From assembly GCF_902806685.2 (NCBI RefSeq), contig NC_048556.1, positions 3,782,001 through 3,846,000 of the forward strand: 64,000 nt of DNA, read 5' to 3'. This DNA is from Maniola hyperantus. Taxonomy: Eukaryota; Arthropoda; Insecta; Lepidoptera; Nymphalidae. Under the pieces are notes generated by a model that was not told the DNA's origin, made no database searches, and was given only the letters and a program-made list of their open reading frames with translations. The position numbers and the translations under genes were made by a program. Below, piece after piece: positions 1 through 10,460 of this stretch. The first letter of the stretch is position 1. Each line of letters starts with the position of its first letter.

Positions 1-133
1 CCCCCTAAAACAGCCACCCTAGGGTATGTACTCGGAAACTTGTGTCCATCCAACCTGCTGAAATCATTGCTGCTTATTTTGCTTTGATTGCGCAACTCTG
101 GTCCATTTTAGTGTTTGTTTTATCTGTACGGAA

Positions 134-307
134 TCATCATCATCATCATCATGATCAACCCATCGCCGGCACGCAATAGAGCACGGGTCTCCTCTCAGTA
201 TGAGAAGGATTTGGTCATAGTTCACCACACTGGTCATGTGCGGATTGGCAGACTTCACACGCCTTTGAGAATATTAACGCCTCGGCCTATAGGTAACTCT
301 CAGGCAT
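134..307 (-). mobile_element. 5'-truncated tRNA-derived SINE
   Basis: Read on the minus strand, this is the body and 3' end of the lepidopteran SINE seen full length at 4335-4645. It keeps the 'gagagt' core, the 'gtgtgaag..tgccaatccgcac' block, the 'gagaggagacccgtgctc' block and a terminal ATGATG repeat (at 134-155 on the plus strand as CATCAT). The tRNA-like head is missing, as expected for 5' truncation during retrotransposition. Several substitutions mark it as an old copy. Confidence 0.75.
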
Positions 308-798
308 AAAGTAAGTTACTTATAGTCGTTCTTTCGCACGACTTATCCGGCATGCTTATCGGCATGCTGTAGCTGCCTATAATTATATTATATAATAAAT
401 CGGAATTGAATATTGTAATTCATTTTTGTATGATTCTGTTGGTGGTTTAATGAAAAAATAATATAAATAAATAAAAGTAGACATATAGACATGATATGGA
501 CCTATAAATCAATAAGCCAGTGTTCAACCACAATAATTAATATTATTTTCATGTAGAGTTTAGACAGTATTTTTTACCTAGAAGTGCACATTAACATTGT
601 AACCGCGAAAGGGACGACTAGTTTTCTTTAACCCTAGTGTATTTTAAATGAGACATATTAAGTTAGATCGACATTTGACGTTGACGGATTGATGAAGGCA
701 TAAAGCAGTCCGGGGTACTTTATTTAGACACGCAGAAGTAGCTTGGCAGAAACAAAAACGCACTTCAACAATGTAATGAAGACAATTTTTATATTATT
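308..798. other. AT-rich gene-free stretch
   Basis: AT-rich, with no ORF of coding character, no tRNA and no repeat family that I recognise. Confidence 0.4.
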
Positions 799-978
799 CT
801 AGCTTATGCCCGCGAGTTTATCCACGTAGATTACGCCCTTAAGGATTGAATTTTCAAAAATCCTTTCTTGACAAATGTCTACATCATAATACCTCTACGT
901 CTATCTGCATGCCAAATTTCAGCCCAATCCGTCTAGTACGTTGATAGATCAGTCAGTCAGTCAGCTTTTTAATATAGA
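799..978 (-). mobile_element. Non-autonomous Helitron-like element (short, decayed)
   Basis: On the minus strand it starts TCTATATT, runs through a short GACT microsatellite and the block 'gggctgaaatttggcatg', and ends 'GCATAAGCTAG' followed by host A/T. TC at the 5' end, CTAG at the 3' end and a GC-rich subterminal hairpin are the terminal features of Helitrons. This copy is shorter than the ~235-bp ones elsewhere in the window and has deletions in the middle. It has no coding capacity. Confidence 0.55.
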
Positions 979-1169
979 TTTAAATACATGGGATCAATAA
1001 TAATTTGTCTACGGTAATACTATTATTATCTGATGATAACAATAATATTAGGTCCCTTGGGGGCATAAAGCCTCAACAGCAGATTTCTAACGCTTCCTAA
1101 AACTTCAACTGATAGGTACACTGTTTGAGTCACCAATCTAAAGTCGCTCATTGAGCTTATTGGAGAGGA

Positions 1170-1233
1170 CTACATTGAGAGTTTTTCTGAAGGGTTTCAA
1201 TTTTGAAAACCTTTAGAAAAACTCTCAATGTAG
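1170..1233. repeat. Near-perfect hairpin
   Basis: Two arms of about 28 bases ('ctacattgagagtttttct' and its reverse complement at the right end) face each other across an AT loop, with one or two unpaired bases. Outer flanks (gaggactac / tagagctcc) extend the symmetry slightly. The stem is long enough to resemble a pre-miRNA-like foldback or a miniature inverted repeat. Nothing in the sequence shows that it is transcribed. Confidence 0.6.
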
Positions 1234-1261
1234 AGCTCCGCTGAATTATAAAGACCACTGA

Positions 1262-1520
1262 CAGTCCAAAATTGAAGTGGCTGTGGGCAGGTCATGCTTA
1301 TTGCTTGTCGTAGGAGCGATGGCCGCTGGAGCCGGAAAGTTCTAGAGTACATGGAGACCACGACCAAGTAAGCGTAGTATGCGCCTTCCTGCAAGATGGG
1401 TCGGAGATATAAAGAGAGTGGTGGGAAATGGATACTTGAAGAATACTAAGGACCGGGTGTGATGGCGCTCCACGAATGGGCGAAGAGGTGGGCGTCCGCA
1501 ATAATGATGATGATGGGTTC
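1262..1520 (+). pseudogene. RTE-like LINE ORF C-terminal remnant
   Basis: Translating across frameshifts gives a LKWLWAGH stretch, then RRSDGRWSRKVLE, then PARWVGDIKRVVGNGY and KDRV-WRS. This is the C-terminal tail typical of lepidopteran RTE-class endonuclease/reverse-transcriptase ORFs, and it runs into an ATGATGATG tail. At least one frameshift and one in-frame TGA break it. A second scrap of the same tail lies at about 1722-1803. Confidence 0.65.
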
Positions 1521-2020
1521 CTTGGCCAGATAAGAGCCCTCAATTATTATGCCATGGACACGTTATTATTGTCTGTTTAATCAACCAAGCCCTTAAGTTA
1601 CTATTGCCCCATAAAGTGTCACAAATATGAGTACAAAACACTACAAAATAACTGCTATCCACGTCGTTAATTTGAGAAAGTCGCGTTGTCAGTCGCGCTA
1701 GTGCATGTGCAAGTGGCTTGATAGACTGATAACTGGGTGTGGTGGCGATCTTTGGAAAAGACCCATGTTTAGAAGTAAGCGTCTGCAATCATGATGATGA
1801 TGATGATGTTCAATGATGATTTTCTGGCCAGATAATAAGCCATGGACATGTTATTATTGTCGTAGTCTGTCCCACCAAGTCCTTAAGTTACTATTGCCCC
1901 ATAAAGTGTCACAAGTGTGGGTACAAAGCGCTACAAATAACCGCGATGCACGGCTTAATTGCCCCATAGAAATTAATTTGAGAAAGGCGCGTTGTCAGCC
2001 GCGCAACTGCCATATGAATG
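1505..2020. repeat. Local direct duplication (two diverged copies, period about 290-300 bp)
   Basis: The segment 1505-1720 (ATGATG repeat, 'ggccagataa', 'gccatggac', 'ttattattgtc', 'ttactattgccccataaag', 'gcgttgtcag') recurs in the same order and orientation at about 1793-2020. The copies differ by substitutions and small indels, so the duplication is not recent. The left copy is joined to the LINE remnant, so the unit may be a host sequence next to a LINE tail that was duplicated. Confidence 0.6.
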
Positions 2021-2109
2021 GGCACACTGCCGCACTGATAATGGGACAATCTGATCACATTCATGCGAATATCGAATGTATCATGAATATATCGAATTTG
2101 GAATAAACG

Positions 2110-2927
2110 ATCATCTTGTTAGGCTTTAATAAGACGTTATTACGAGTAAATCTGTAGTAGGTAATTTGTTTATCGATACCTAATCACGATTTTTGCCTAT
2201 TCCGTGATTCCATCTGACATCTGCAACCTGCTAATGATTCGCTACGCTACGCTACTAGTAACGAAATTTCAAAAAATCCTATAAGATATTATGTACATAA
2301 TCCAAATTTGCATAAAGTTAAGTAAGATTGATTAATTGTCTATGGAATTAATGAATACCAAATGAATGAATCTATGCAGACGAAGTAGCAGGTACTAGCA
2401 GTTCATGAATTTTTCAAGCTTCAAACACCTGCTTTTACATCGCAAGCTCAACAAATCTATCATGTTTTTTTCATGATTACTTTCTATCGTCTTTTTGTGC
2501 TTATTCTACTCCTTCTACAACCTTTCGCACTGTTAAGAGTCACTGGTAGAGATCTCTCATAGAGATAAGTGCTTCCCTGTCCACTATTATACTCTCTTTT
2601 TCTGTTTATTGTAAATGTTTGGGTACAATTTTTTTTAAATTCCTTGACGACAAATAAGTACTTTAATGCACTTATTACGAAAATTTATACAAAATTCATG
2701 ATTCATCAATTTGACTCAGCAATAGCGGCAATGCAAGTTGCAGCTTGCAGCTGTGTTGACGGATGTCAAATAACTTAAAATCAAACAAATTGCTGCAACT
2801 CGGCTGTGGCAATCGAAATAAATATAATATTTAAAGTAATAAACATGGCCGATCCTTTGTTTATATCGACGCGCGTTGACGGACTTATCGTCCTATTGTA
2901 TCTGTTGTTTGTGTGTTTTGTAATTTT
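2110..2927. other. Gene-free stretch
   Basis: No convincing gene. It holds a short 'cgctacgctacgctac' run near 2232 and otherwise unremarkable AT-rich DNA. Short ORFs in 2569-2930 have no recognisable domain. Confidence 0.35.
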
Positions 2928-3387
2928 TAGGGTTCCCTACCTCAAGAAGAAAATAGAAACCCTTACAGTATCACTTCGTCTGTCTGTCTGTCAAGACCGC
3001 TTTTCCGTGCAGTTGTCAAGACCGTGCAGGTATCAAGTACCGTCTGGTCTGCAATACTTTGGAGCTGTGAATAAAATCAAACTTCTAAGTCAATACGATC
3101 AAAAGATACGGCCGTTTATGCTGCATATTTTGACACTCGCAAGAGAACCAAAACGTAGATATAGGCCAGGGTTCCGTTGACCTATAATCATGAAGAAAAA
3201 AGAACATGAAAGAAGCAATGTCTTATAGCAGAAGTACTGGAAAAAATCCACGATTCGATTCAATCGATTACAACTAACCTATTTGCAGTTGGACATAATT
3301 TAAGCAACAATCGAATCGGTAGGTGTGCTCCCAAGGTGCGGAACGCTCGGTGCCCGAGTCCGACTCGCACTTGGCTGGTTTTTTTTT
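2928..3387 (-). mobile_element. Interspersed element of the 'ccggccaagtgcgagtc' family
   Basis: In reverse orientation the element opens with 'accagccaagtgcgagtcgg' (3387 downwards) and closes with a TCTG/GACA microsatellite and 'ggttccctac' at 2929. The same end signatures recur at 10461-11040, 20868-21080, 22652-23117, 23700-24000 and 27141-27390. It is non-coding, and its transposon class cannot be decided from the sequence alone. Confidence 0.5.
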
Positions 3388-3966
3388 ACGGTCGTAAGCA
3401 ATTCGCAATTTGTTTAATGTCCTTCTGATAATGGTTTATTTCCTTATTTTTCCGACATGTTAACCAAACTCCATACCTGAGGTACTTGTTTTACCTATAA
3501 ATAAAATGAAACTGCTCTTTCATTAAACATAAAATATAATCGACGTACATTTGTACAAAAAAATATTCATTAAGTAACTAAGTACCTAGGTAAATAAACG
3601 AACATGAAGCCTCACTAGGGTCCCCATTCAGGGATTGGATTAAATTTCGAAATTTTCAATTTTTTCCTGTTCTAAGATTGTTGCATTTACTTTAACACTA
3701 AGTTACCTACATGCTTTAACAATAAGAAAATAATAGCTATATGAGTAAAGAAAGTTTTATTATTTAAAAACCTTGCAAACTATGTAGAAGTTTAGTCTCT
3801 GCAAAATGTCGTTCCGATTCAGTCGCTGTAAAGTCTAAACCATCTTAAATCCATCACCGCCTAAGAAATAAATCGGTATACCTTACAAAACCACAGCCTA
3901 GTCACTAAAAACTCTAAAAATAAACCAGTTCAGACTAATTGTCGCATATTTTACGATCAATGCACG
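3388..3966. other. Gene-free stretch
   Basis: AT-rich, with scattered TAGGTA motifs. No ORF, tRNA or repeat family recognised. Confidence 0.35.
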
Positions 3967-4272
3967 TTAAGGAGAATTAAAGAGCAATTGAAGATAGTAT
4001 AGTTTTTTGGTTCGCTTCGATTTATGAAGCTTGCGGATTCCTCGAGATCCATTTAAGGATAATGTCCCTGTCTCATGAAGTTTTAGTACAAGGGCTCGTA
4101 TCCAGGAATTCGAGGAAATGGGATCCTGGTATAAGTATTTTGCTTTTTTCTGCTGCGTAGAGCTTTGGCGTTTTTGGCAAAACTTTTGTGTAAAACTAGA
4201 TCGACTGGCCACCAGTGTCCAGTCAAATGAAATAAAAACGATAGCGGAAAGAACGATTATGTTTAGTTGCAT
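3967..4272 (-). CDS. Candidate small secreted peptide (101 aa, orphan)
   Basis: This single ORF starts at an ATG with A at -3. A TCAGT motif sits just upstream, and an AT-rich TATA-like stretch lies about 30 bases before that. The N-terminus (residues 1-24, MQLNIIVLSAIVF...VASRS) resembles a signal peptide: short polar start, hydrophobic core, small residues near a possible cleavage site. The rest is basic, with dibasic KR/KK/KRTKK sites that could be processed. I recognise no domain. The C-terminal RKLHKSKRTKKLYY region is echoed at 4693-4730 in the same orientation. It could be a lineage-specific secreted peptide or a chance ORF; AT-rich DNA makes ORFs of this length possible by chance, though the signal-peptide shape is less likely. 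Confidence 0.3.
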   Translation of the reverse strand: MQLNIIVLSAIVFISFDWTLVASRSSFTQKFCQKRQSSTQQKKAKYLYQDPISSNSWIRALVLKLHETGTLSLNGSRGIRKLHKSKRTKKLYYLQLLFNSP

Positions 4273-4334
4273 TCTAACTGAATTTACAAAGATTTTAATG
4301 TGGATTATAATTTGAGTACCTGAGTACCTAAGAA

Positions 4335-4645
4335 GCAGTGATAGCCTAGTGGTTAGGACGTCCGCCTTCTAATCGGAGGTCAGGGGTTCGATCCCGGGCA
4401 CGCACCTCTAACTTTTCGGAACTATGTGCGTTTTAATTAATTAAATATCACTTGCTTTAACGGTGAAGGAAAACATCATGAGGAAACCTGCATGCCTGAG
4501 AGTTCTCCATAATGTTCTCAAAGGTGTGTGAAGTCTACCAATCCGCACATGGCCAGCGTGGTAGACTATGGCCAAACCCTTCTCACTCTGAGAGGAGACC
4601 CGCGCTCTGTAGTGAGCCGGTGATGGGTTGATATTGATGATGATT
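4335..4645 (+). mobile_element. Full-length tRNA-derived SINE (Metulj/HaSE-like)
   Basis: The head 'gtgatagcctagtggttag' carries a pol III A box, and 'ggggttcgatcccgg' a B box, so the 5' part is tRNA-like. The body has the conserved 'cacttgctttaacggtgaag' and 'ggaaaacatcatgaggaaac' blocks, 'gagagttctccataatgttc' and 'gagaggagacccgcgctc'. It ends in a GATGATGATT tail. This is the best-preserved copy of the family in the window and serves as reference for the truncated ones. Similar 'aagtacctaa' strings near both ends may be target-site remnants. Confidence 0.85.
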
Positions 4646-5195
4646 AACTAAGTACCTAATTAAGTAATAATTAAGTAGGTATAGTAGTATAAACTTTTTT
4701 GTGGTTCGCTTCGATTTAATGAATCTGGCGAACGTAATGAATAAAGTAGAGACCTACTACATAGGCGAATGTAGTAGGTATCTACTTGTAATGGTAATAG
4801 TGGAGAGAGAAAGTTGGAAAATAAAAATAATTTTATTGAAAACACCTAAGTATAAACAATTTACAGTTCTACTTATTCAAATATAATGATTACTGACCTC
4901 ATTAGATGACAAATAACCACTGAATTTCACTCGCGAATTTTGTAATGATGCTTAATCGATGAAAGGTCGCAAGAAAGCGTTGCCTCACTGATTGTGCTTG
5001 GACTGCTGCTCTTGAAAATATCGGGAAAAAATATGTTTAGGCGAACGCTCGTTTTGAAGCCAATAATTTTTAAAGTCATGATTTTGTTGATGAATATAGG
5101 AATAGTTCCTATTATGGACAATTTTCAATACAAAAAAAATACAGTTTTTGTACGAAGACTATTCTTATTTAAAAAATACTCAAGTAAGTAGGTAT

Positions 5196-5344
5196 GTTCT
5201 GCAAGAACTTTCTTTTTGGTTCTTCTCGTTTCAATTGGAAGACTGACACAACATTGAAAATCAGATCATGAAAGGGCATACCTTTGACGATTCAAAAGAA
5301 CTTGTAAAAGCACATTTGAATTGAAAATATTTTAAATTGAATTG
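5196..5344 (+). mobile_element. LINE 3' tail, decayed
   Basis: The 'ttggttcttctcg' and 'gacgattcaaaagaacttgt' blocks, followed by an ATTGA repeat, match the better-kept tail at about 62310-62450, where the same order appears. No coding sequence remains. Assignment to a LINE rests on this recurring tail and the terminal microsatellite. Confidence 0.4.
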
Positions 5345-5769
5345 AATTGAACATCCAGGGCATTGAAAAGAAAGCCATTGAAATACCTGAAAATGATATC
5401 AGATAAAAATTAAAATTTTAAAATCGAATAAACGTAGCACCGACGCGATGTTAAAAATTTACAAGAAATTGTATTTATACTTACTCGCAGCAAATTAACC
5501 AAAATCAAAGGGCTAGAGCAGACATGATACATTTAGTATCGGCGATCAGCGATTTTGCGACTCACGGTAGGCGAGTACCATTATTGTGGTTTTAGTAATT
5601 TTCTCGATGCTGCATCGCTTTTTGGCGTTGGCGACTTTTTGGCGACTAGAATTCAGCGAATTTCCATGTCAAAAAGAATAAAGATACCAACTCAGCACGA
5701 AAGTTATTATTAATCACATTAATACAATCGCAGTTGTTGTGATTAGATAGCTGAATTGACGGTAAGTAG
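5345..5769. other. Gene-free stretch
   Basis: Nothing identifiable. A 'cgatcagcgattttgcgac' segment near 5543 and a mirrored 'aaatcgccgatcgccgatgc' near 6222 are suggestive of dispersed repeat edges around the LINE fragment. Confidence 0.3.
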
Positions 5770-6120
5770 GAATTCTTGCTGCAACAGTGCTCTTACAAGA
5801 TATATTTCGGAGAGTGTGCCCAAAAAATTTTTGACCTAGTTCTTCCTTCACGTTTCTACTATCGTACCACAAGGCATCGCCAAGTTCTGCACCCGTACGT
5901 AGACAAAATTCCACAATTTGCCTCCTCGTTTCTAATTAGACCTGCCGGACGGAACACCCTTCCGGCATTCGTTTTCCCCTCTACTTTTAATATAGATAGA
6001 TACCAAGTCAAGAATGAATTGATATCTTCTATTTAGACTCCACTTAGTCTGTATCATCACTTGCCAGCAGGTCTGACTCTGATTGCTGCAAAACGCAAGT
6101 CTATAAATAAATAAATAAAA
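5770..6120 (+). pseudogene. Jockey/CR1-like LINE reverse transcriptase C-terminal fragment and 3' end
   Basis: The frame at 5776-6036 reads FGECAQKIFDLVLPSRFYYR, TTRHRQVLHPYVDKIPQF, then RPAGRNTLPAFVFPSTFNID. This is the conserved C-terminal tail of lepidopteran Jockey/CR1-type ORF2 (known of the family). It is followed by the usual 3' block ('gtatcatcacttgccagcag') and a (TAAA)n tail near 6102-6120. Everything upstream is missing, so this is a 5'-truncated dead copy. Confidence 0.7.
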
Positions 6121-6644
6121 AATAGTGAGCCAATGAAAAGTGATTGCGATCGTCCTTCTGCAGCCACATGAGTAGTCCTTACTCGGTGATGGTGCTGTCA
6201 AGCTAAGGCGGTCGTAATCAAAATCGCCGATCGCCGATGCTAAAAGTATGATGTGTGCTTCGTCCCAAAATGTCGAAGACAGAATACGTAAAAACGTTAA
6301 GATTCCTTTCGCAATACGAGGTATTTGTTTTAATTATGCTTCGCGTTCGGCCGCGGGCTCTACATTAATTATTGATGATGAGAGAAGTCGGACAAACGCA
6401 AACATCTGCAGTAATCAACACCAGCGACTAATGAAGTGGTCTCAAAGTCAAATGCCACCGGCCAAATATTCATGTTGGAGGTAAAAAGCTGAAATCAACG
6501 TACCTACCTAAGGTAGATCGGGAGACTTTGTTTAGGTAAATCTGTCCAATGTAATTTTCTCTGTACCTATACTTGTATATTTTATTAAAATAAATCATTT
6601 GGTGATGATAAACGAAAATTATTTAAATATTTTGTTATTTAATT
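6121..6644. other. Gene-free stretch
   Basis: No supported gene. The 78-codon ORF at 6248-6484 (+) has no recognisable domain or signal. Confidence 0.3.
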
Positions 6645-6768
6645 TTATCATCAGCATCATCATCAAGAACTCATCCGCCGGCTCAATACTGAACACGGGT
6701 CTCCTCTCAGAATGAGAAGGGTTTGACCATAGTCCACCACGTTGGCCAAGTGGGGATTGTGGATTTTA
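6645..6768 (-). mobile_element. SINE 3' fragment
   Basis: On the minus strand it has 'ccacttggccaacgtggtgg', 'aaacccttctcattctgaga', 'ggagacccgtgttcag' and an ATGATG tail, matching the second half of the SINE at 4335-4645. The head and middle are missing. Confidence 0.65.
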
Positions 6769-7105
6769 TTTATTAACTGTAAATTTTCGACACTAAATTT
6801 CAGAATTATTTTTCACAAACTTTAAGTTTTCTCTTGATAAAAGACCTTCTTTCGCTGTAGGAAAGAGTTTATCAAAATCTGACAGATCTTGATGAAGGGT
6901 ACTCCTGATTGGTTTCTCTTTCTACGCGGCATCGTACTGGAACGCTAAATGCCTTGGCGGCACGGCTTTGCCGGTAGGGTGGTACTAGCCACGGCTGAAG
7001 CCTCCCAAGTCCCACCAGACAAGTAACTTATCCAAAGTAATAAACTTTACCTTTTTATAGTACCTACCTATTAGCGTGGATAGCAGGTATAAGAGAAGAT
7101 CGAAG

Positions 7106-7269
7106 ACGCGACAGGTCGAGGTGACAATCGTGGTATAAGACGGGGGGGACGCCTTGCACACCCGCACGTCACCCACGCTCGCCCACACCGGGTTAGAGCG
7201 GGGGCTGTGCGGGTGTGGGGGCCATTCCCTTCCCGATTGTCATCTCGACTCGACATGTCGCGTACTATA
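7106..7269. mobile_element. GC-rich foldback MITE (family A)
   Basis: Terminal inverted repeats 'acgcgacaggtcgaggtg' and its reverse complement enclose a GC-rich core rich in CCGCACG and GCGCGGG tracts that itself folds back. It stands out against AT-rich flanks. Other copies are at 12561, 20427, 27521, 48166, 51144, 52537 and 57861. TATA at the outer ends suggests insertion at TA. Non-coding; ORFs across it only reflect the lack of stops in GC-rich DNA. Confidence 0.75.
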
Positions 7270-7741
7270 TCACAATTCGAAGTCGTTCTAAATACAAATC
7301 GAAACCAACCGGACCTGACGTGGAACTGTAATTAGGATGAGATCAGATGACCACAGCGACCCGTCAAATGACACGGTTGCTGCGATTTTGTTGCCATTTT
7401 GATTGGTTATTTTTGAATGCCACAGATTATAGTGCGGCACCTAAGGATAGCGATCGGGTACTGATGATTGGAAGAGGTATCGATATTTAAAGTTATATTT
7501 TTGAAAGAGTTAATACCTACTGTAATTCTGAAATGAAAGAAATAATATCGAAGAGTGTTGTTTGTTTGTTGGTTTGTCCTTTAATCACGCCGCACGGGGC
7601 AACAGTTTGACGTAATATTTTGCACGGATATAGTTGAAGACCTAGAGAGTGATACTCAGGAATAGACTTAAAAAAAACCTAGAAAATTAAAAAGCACCTA
7701 ACCTAAATCAACGCGGTTAAAGTCGCGGACAACACCTCTAG
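7270..7741. other. Gene-free stretch
   Basis: No gene seen. The 'tttgtttgttggtttgtc...cgccgcacggggcaacag' part near 7560-7625 resembles the decayed interior of a dispersed element, but it could not be assigned. Confidence 0.3.
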
Positions 7742-7965
7742 TTATCATCATCATCATCATCCTCATCAAAAACCGATAGACTGCTGGGCATAAGTCTCTT
7801 GTTTGGACTTCCACACGCCACGGTCTTGTGCCGTCTGAGTCCAGTGGCTCCCTGCGACTCGTCTGATGTCTTCCGGCCACCTAGTGGGGGGTCTTCCAAA
7901 CGTTACGCTTTTCGGTGCGAGGTCGCCATTCTAGCATCTTGGGACCCCAACTAGTTACTAATCGA
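7742..7965 (-). pseudogene. RTE-like LINE 3' end
   Basis: The minus strand encodes, with frame breaks, the motif series GPKMLEWR-like, RSVGRPPTRW-like, then 'ggagccactggactcagac' and 'ccagcagtctatc', ending in (ATG)n. This is the tail of lepidopteran RTE ORFs. Similar fragments occur at 21240-21325, 44020-44110 and 52935-53130. The CATCAT run at 7745-7762 is its 3' microsatellite. Confidence 0.65.
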
Positions 7966-8067
7966 GATAAGGTTTATTGGTGCGTATATTATCAACACCA
8001 CGCATACGGGCAACTTACAAAGAAACGCAAGAATCAAATAAGAAATACCTACCTACCTAATATGCAG

Positions 8068-9230
8068 GATTCTATGCCGGGGGCTATGTATGTCCGGTGT
8101 CTACGTAATGGTATAGTACCTACCTACTTACTATGAATATTTCTATTATATTGAAAGGAATTTACAAACAATATGAATCTTTCTACGAAACTTCACTTTT
8201 CAGCCGGTTGAAGACAAAAACGAAACAACGTCGTAAACAGTCGTAACTTTCCTGGGATCTTTATTTTCCCGTGCGTTATGCGGCGAGAATAAATACCCCG
8301 TCACCGGCATCTTGCCCTAATAATAAAACTTAAAGCTAGAACATAAACATTGAAAGTACGTGTATGATGACAACTACCAGAAGCCCTATGTGAGAACAAA
8401 AAAACTTTAAAACTTTAAAACTGGTAAATTAAACCTGACTATTCATAAGCACTTTTAAAAAGTTTACATGAATAAAAAAACATTCTATTCTATTCTATTC
8501 TATTTAAAAAAGGAAAGTAGGTACTATGTGTACTAGGTAGGAATATTTAAATAGTTTTTTGATTCTATGCCGGGTTCTTTTGTTCGTTCCTTGTTTGGTC
8601 TATGTTCTACGTAATGTCGTAAAGGAAGAATATTTCGATTATTTCTCAAGGAATTTCCAAACAATACGAATCTTCCTACGAAACTTCACTTTTCAGCCGG
8701 TTGAAGACAAAAACGAAACAACGTCGTAAACAGTCGTAACTTTCCTGGGGATCTTTATTTTCCCGTGCGTTATGCGGCGAGAACAAATACCCCGTCACCG
8801 GCATCTTGCCCTAATAATAAAACTTAAAGCTAGAACATAAACATTGAAAGTACGTGTATGATGACAACTACCAGAAGCCCTATGTGAGAACAAAAAAACT
8901 TTAAAAAAGGAAAGTAGGTATCATGTGTACTAGGTAGGAATATTTAAATAGTTCTTTGATTCTATGCCGGGTTCTTTTGTTCGTTCCTTGTTTGGTCTAT
9001 GTTCTACGTAATGTCGCAAAGGAAGAATATTTCAATTATTTCTCAAGGAATTTCCGAACAATACGATGACTTCCTACGAGGCTTCACTCCTCAGCCGCTC
9101 GAAGACAAAAACGAAACAACGTCGTAAACAGTCGTAACTTTCCTGGGGATCCTTATTTTCCCGTGCGTTATGCGGCGAGAACAAAAACCTCGTCGCCGGC
9201 ATCTTGCCCTAATAAGTAACCTTATCCGAG
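8068..9230. repeat. Three-copy tandem duplication
   Basis: Units begin with 'gattctatgccggg' at 8068, 8561 and 8958. They share long near-identical blocks, including 'cagccggttgaagacaaaaa', 'cgtcgtaaacagtcgtaac' and 'cgtgcgttatgcggcgagaa'. The spacing is 493 and then 397 bases; the extra length in copy 1 comes from an inserted LINE-like tail (8420-8505). Copy 3 diverges after about 9220. Copies 1 and 2 are almost identical over about 230 bases, so at least one step is recent. Confidence 0.85.
8420..8505 (+). mobile_element. Short LINE-like tail inserted in copy 1 of the tandem repeat
   Basis: Copies 1 and 2 of the tandem repeat are alike up to 'acaaaaaaactttaaaa' and again from 'aaaaaaggaaagtagg'. 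Only copy 1 has the intervening stretch, which ends in (TTCTA)n. A repeated 'actttaaaa' at the left junction looks like a target-site duplication. The stretch has the form of a 5'-truncated retroelement 3' end. It must have inserted after the duplication, or been lost from the other copy. Confidence 0.6.
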
Positions 9231-9289
9231 CTGCCTGGTTTTTACGCCGCGATTTTATTCGTACGCACGATCGTTTGATAGACAATTAT

Positions 9290-10227
9290 AACTCCTGCAC
9301 TGTTTCGGCATCGATCACACTGTCAGAGTTCAAGAGTTCTGATTTTGGTTCACTTTGAGTATTGCTATAACGAACCGCATATATAACTACCTACACGCAC
9401 AAAAGGAGTTGACCGCACAACAAGCAGCTGCTAAGAATTTGAATTATAATATTTTTACCAGAATTTGTTATAACAAGTGGTGTATATTTTAGTTGAAGAT
9501 AGTTTGGGACTAAAATAAGGACAGATACTTGAGTAACGCTATTTTTGAGTGTTGCTCTGCCTGCTCTATTAATATGAGATCACTGGCACCTCCGAATCTT
9601 AATTATTCATGTACGAGTATCTATACCTACTGTCAAAAACGGGCCGAATTGAGAACCACCTCCTTTTTGGAAGTCGGTTAAAAATATGATTCAAACGATG
9701 ACGAGTGTCACAGTTAAGATCAGATGTTAAAAGGCACTATGAACGAAGAAGAAAGGAGAGCGAAAAGCAAAAAATAAAAATTAGAAATTCAACATAAAGT
9801 AGCCATAGACCTTGGAGACAAGGGTTTAAGGGGGATTACGCAGGTCATCAGACATAACCTCCCAGCAAGCAGAAAGATTTTTTTTCTCCCGAAGAAAAAA
9901 GAAGAACTCTGTAGTTCTTAAGATCGTTGCCAGTGAGATTAACACCTTATATGCAGGTGCTATGTGGTGGTTCCAATACACAGGCTTGCTTATAGTTTCT
10001 TAGGTCATCTTAAGATGGACCTTAGGTATTATAATAAAATCTCCCGCTTATATTATTAGTAGGTAGGTAGGTACTTAAGTTATCTTTCTCCTGAATACAT
10101 GAAAGTATTAGAATTCCAATTATTTATTCCTCAGAAAAAATGTAGTTTTCTTTGAACATTCATTTTCAATTTCTTTGTGAAAATTCAACTACAATTTTCA
10201 TTATTCTTACAGTCTACCCTTCTATAA
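9290..10227. other. Gene-free stretch with a repeat edge
   Basis: No gene recognised. At about 9630-9675, 'ttgagaaccacctccttttt' and 'ggaagtcggttaaaaa' form an end of the 'accgacttcaaaaaggagg' element family, whose longer copy lies at 45868-46241. The rest is unassigned. Confidence 0.4.
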
Positions 10228-10376
10228 GTTCTTAGTATGGGTTGCCTGGAAGAGATCACACTATGTTGATAAGGTCGCCCTTTGTATTTGAAGTGTATCC
10301 TGTATTCTTATACTCTTTGTAATTTTGTAAGCAATAAAGATGTTTAAATAAAATAAAATAAAATAACATTTTACGG
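10228..10376 (+). mobile_element. CR1/Jockey-like LINE 3' tail
   Basis: The block 'gggttgcctggaagagatca' with 'ataaggtcgccctttgtat' and 'gtaagcaataaagatg', followed by (TAAAA)n, is a common 3' end of lepidopteran non-LTR retrotransposons. It carries an AATAAA signal and an A-rich tail. No ORF remains. Confidence 0.65.
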
Positions 10377-10460
10377 CTTGGTATGATTTGTTCATGCCAA
10401 TGTTCTGTCTTTCTGTCTGTCAGTGCACGCTTCACGCTGAAACTACTGAATTTCCGTTTT

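Noticed and set aside
124..156. CATCAT, ATGATG and GTCAGTCA runs as CRISPR-like or regulatory repeats
   Set aside because: They are 3' microsatellite tails of SINE/RTE elements or internal GACT repeats of Helitron-like elements; there is no spacer structure and the DNA is eukaryotic.
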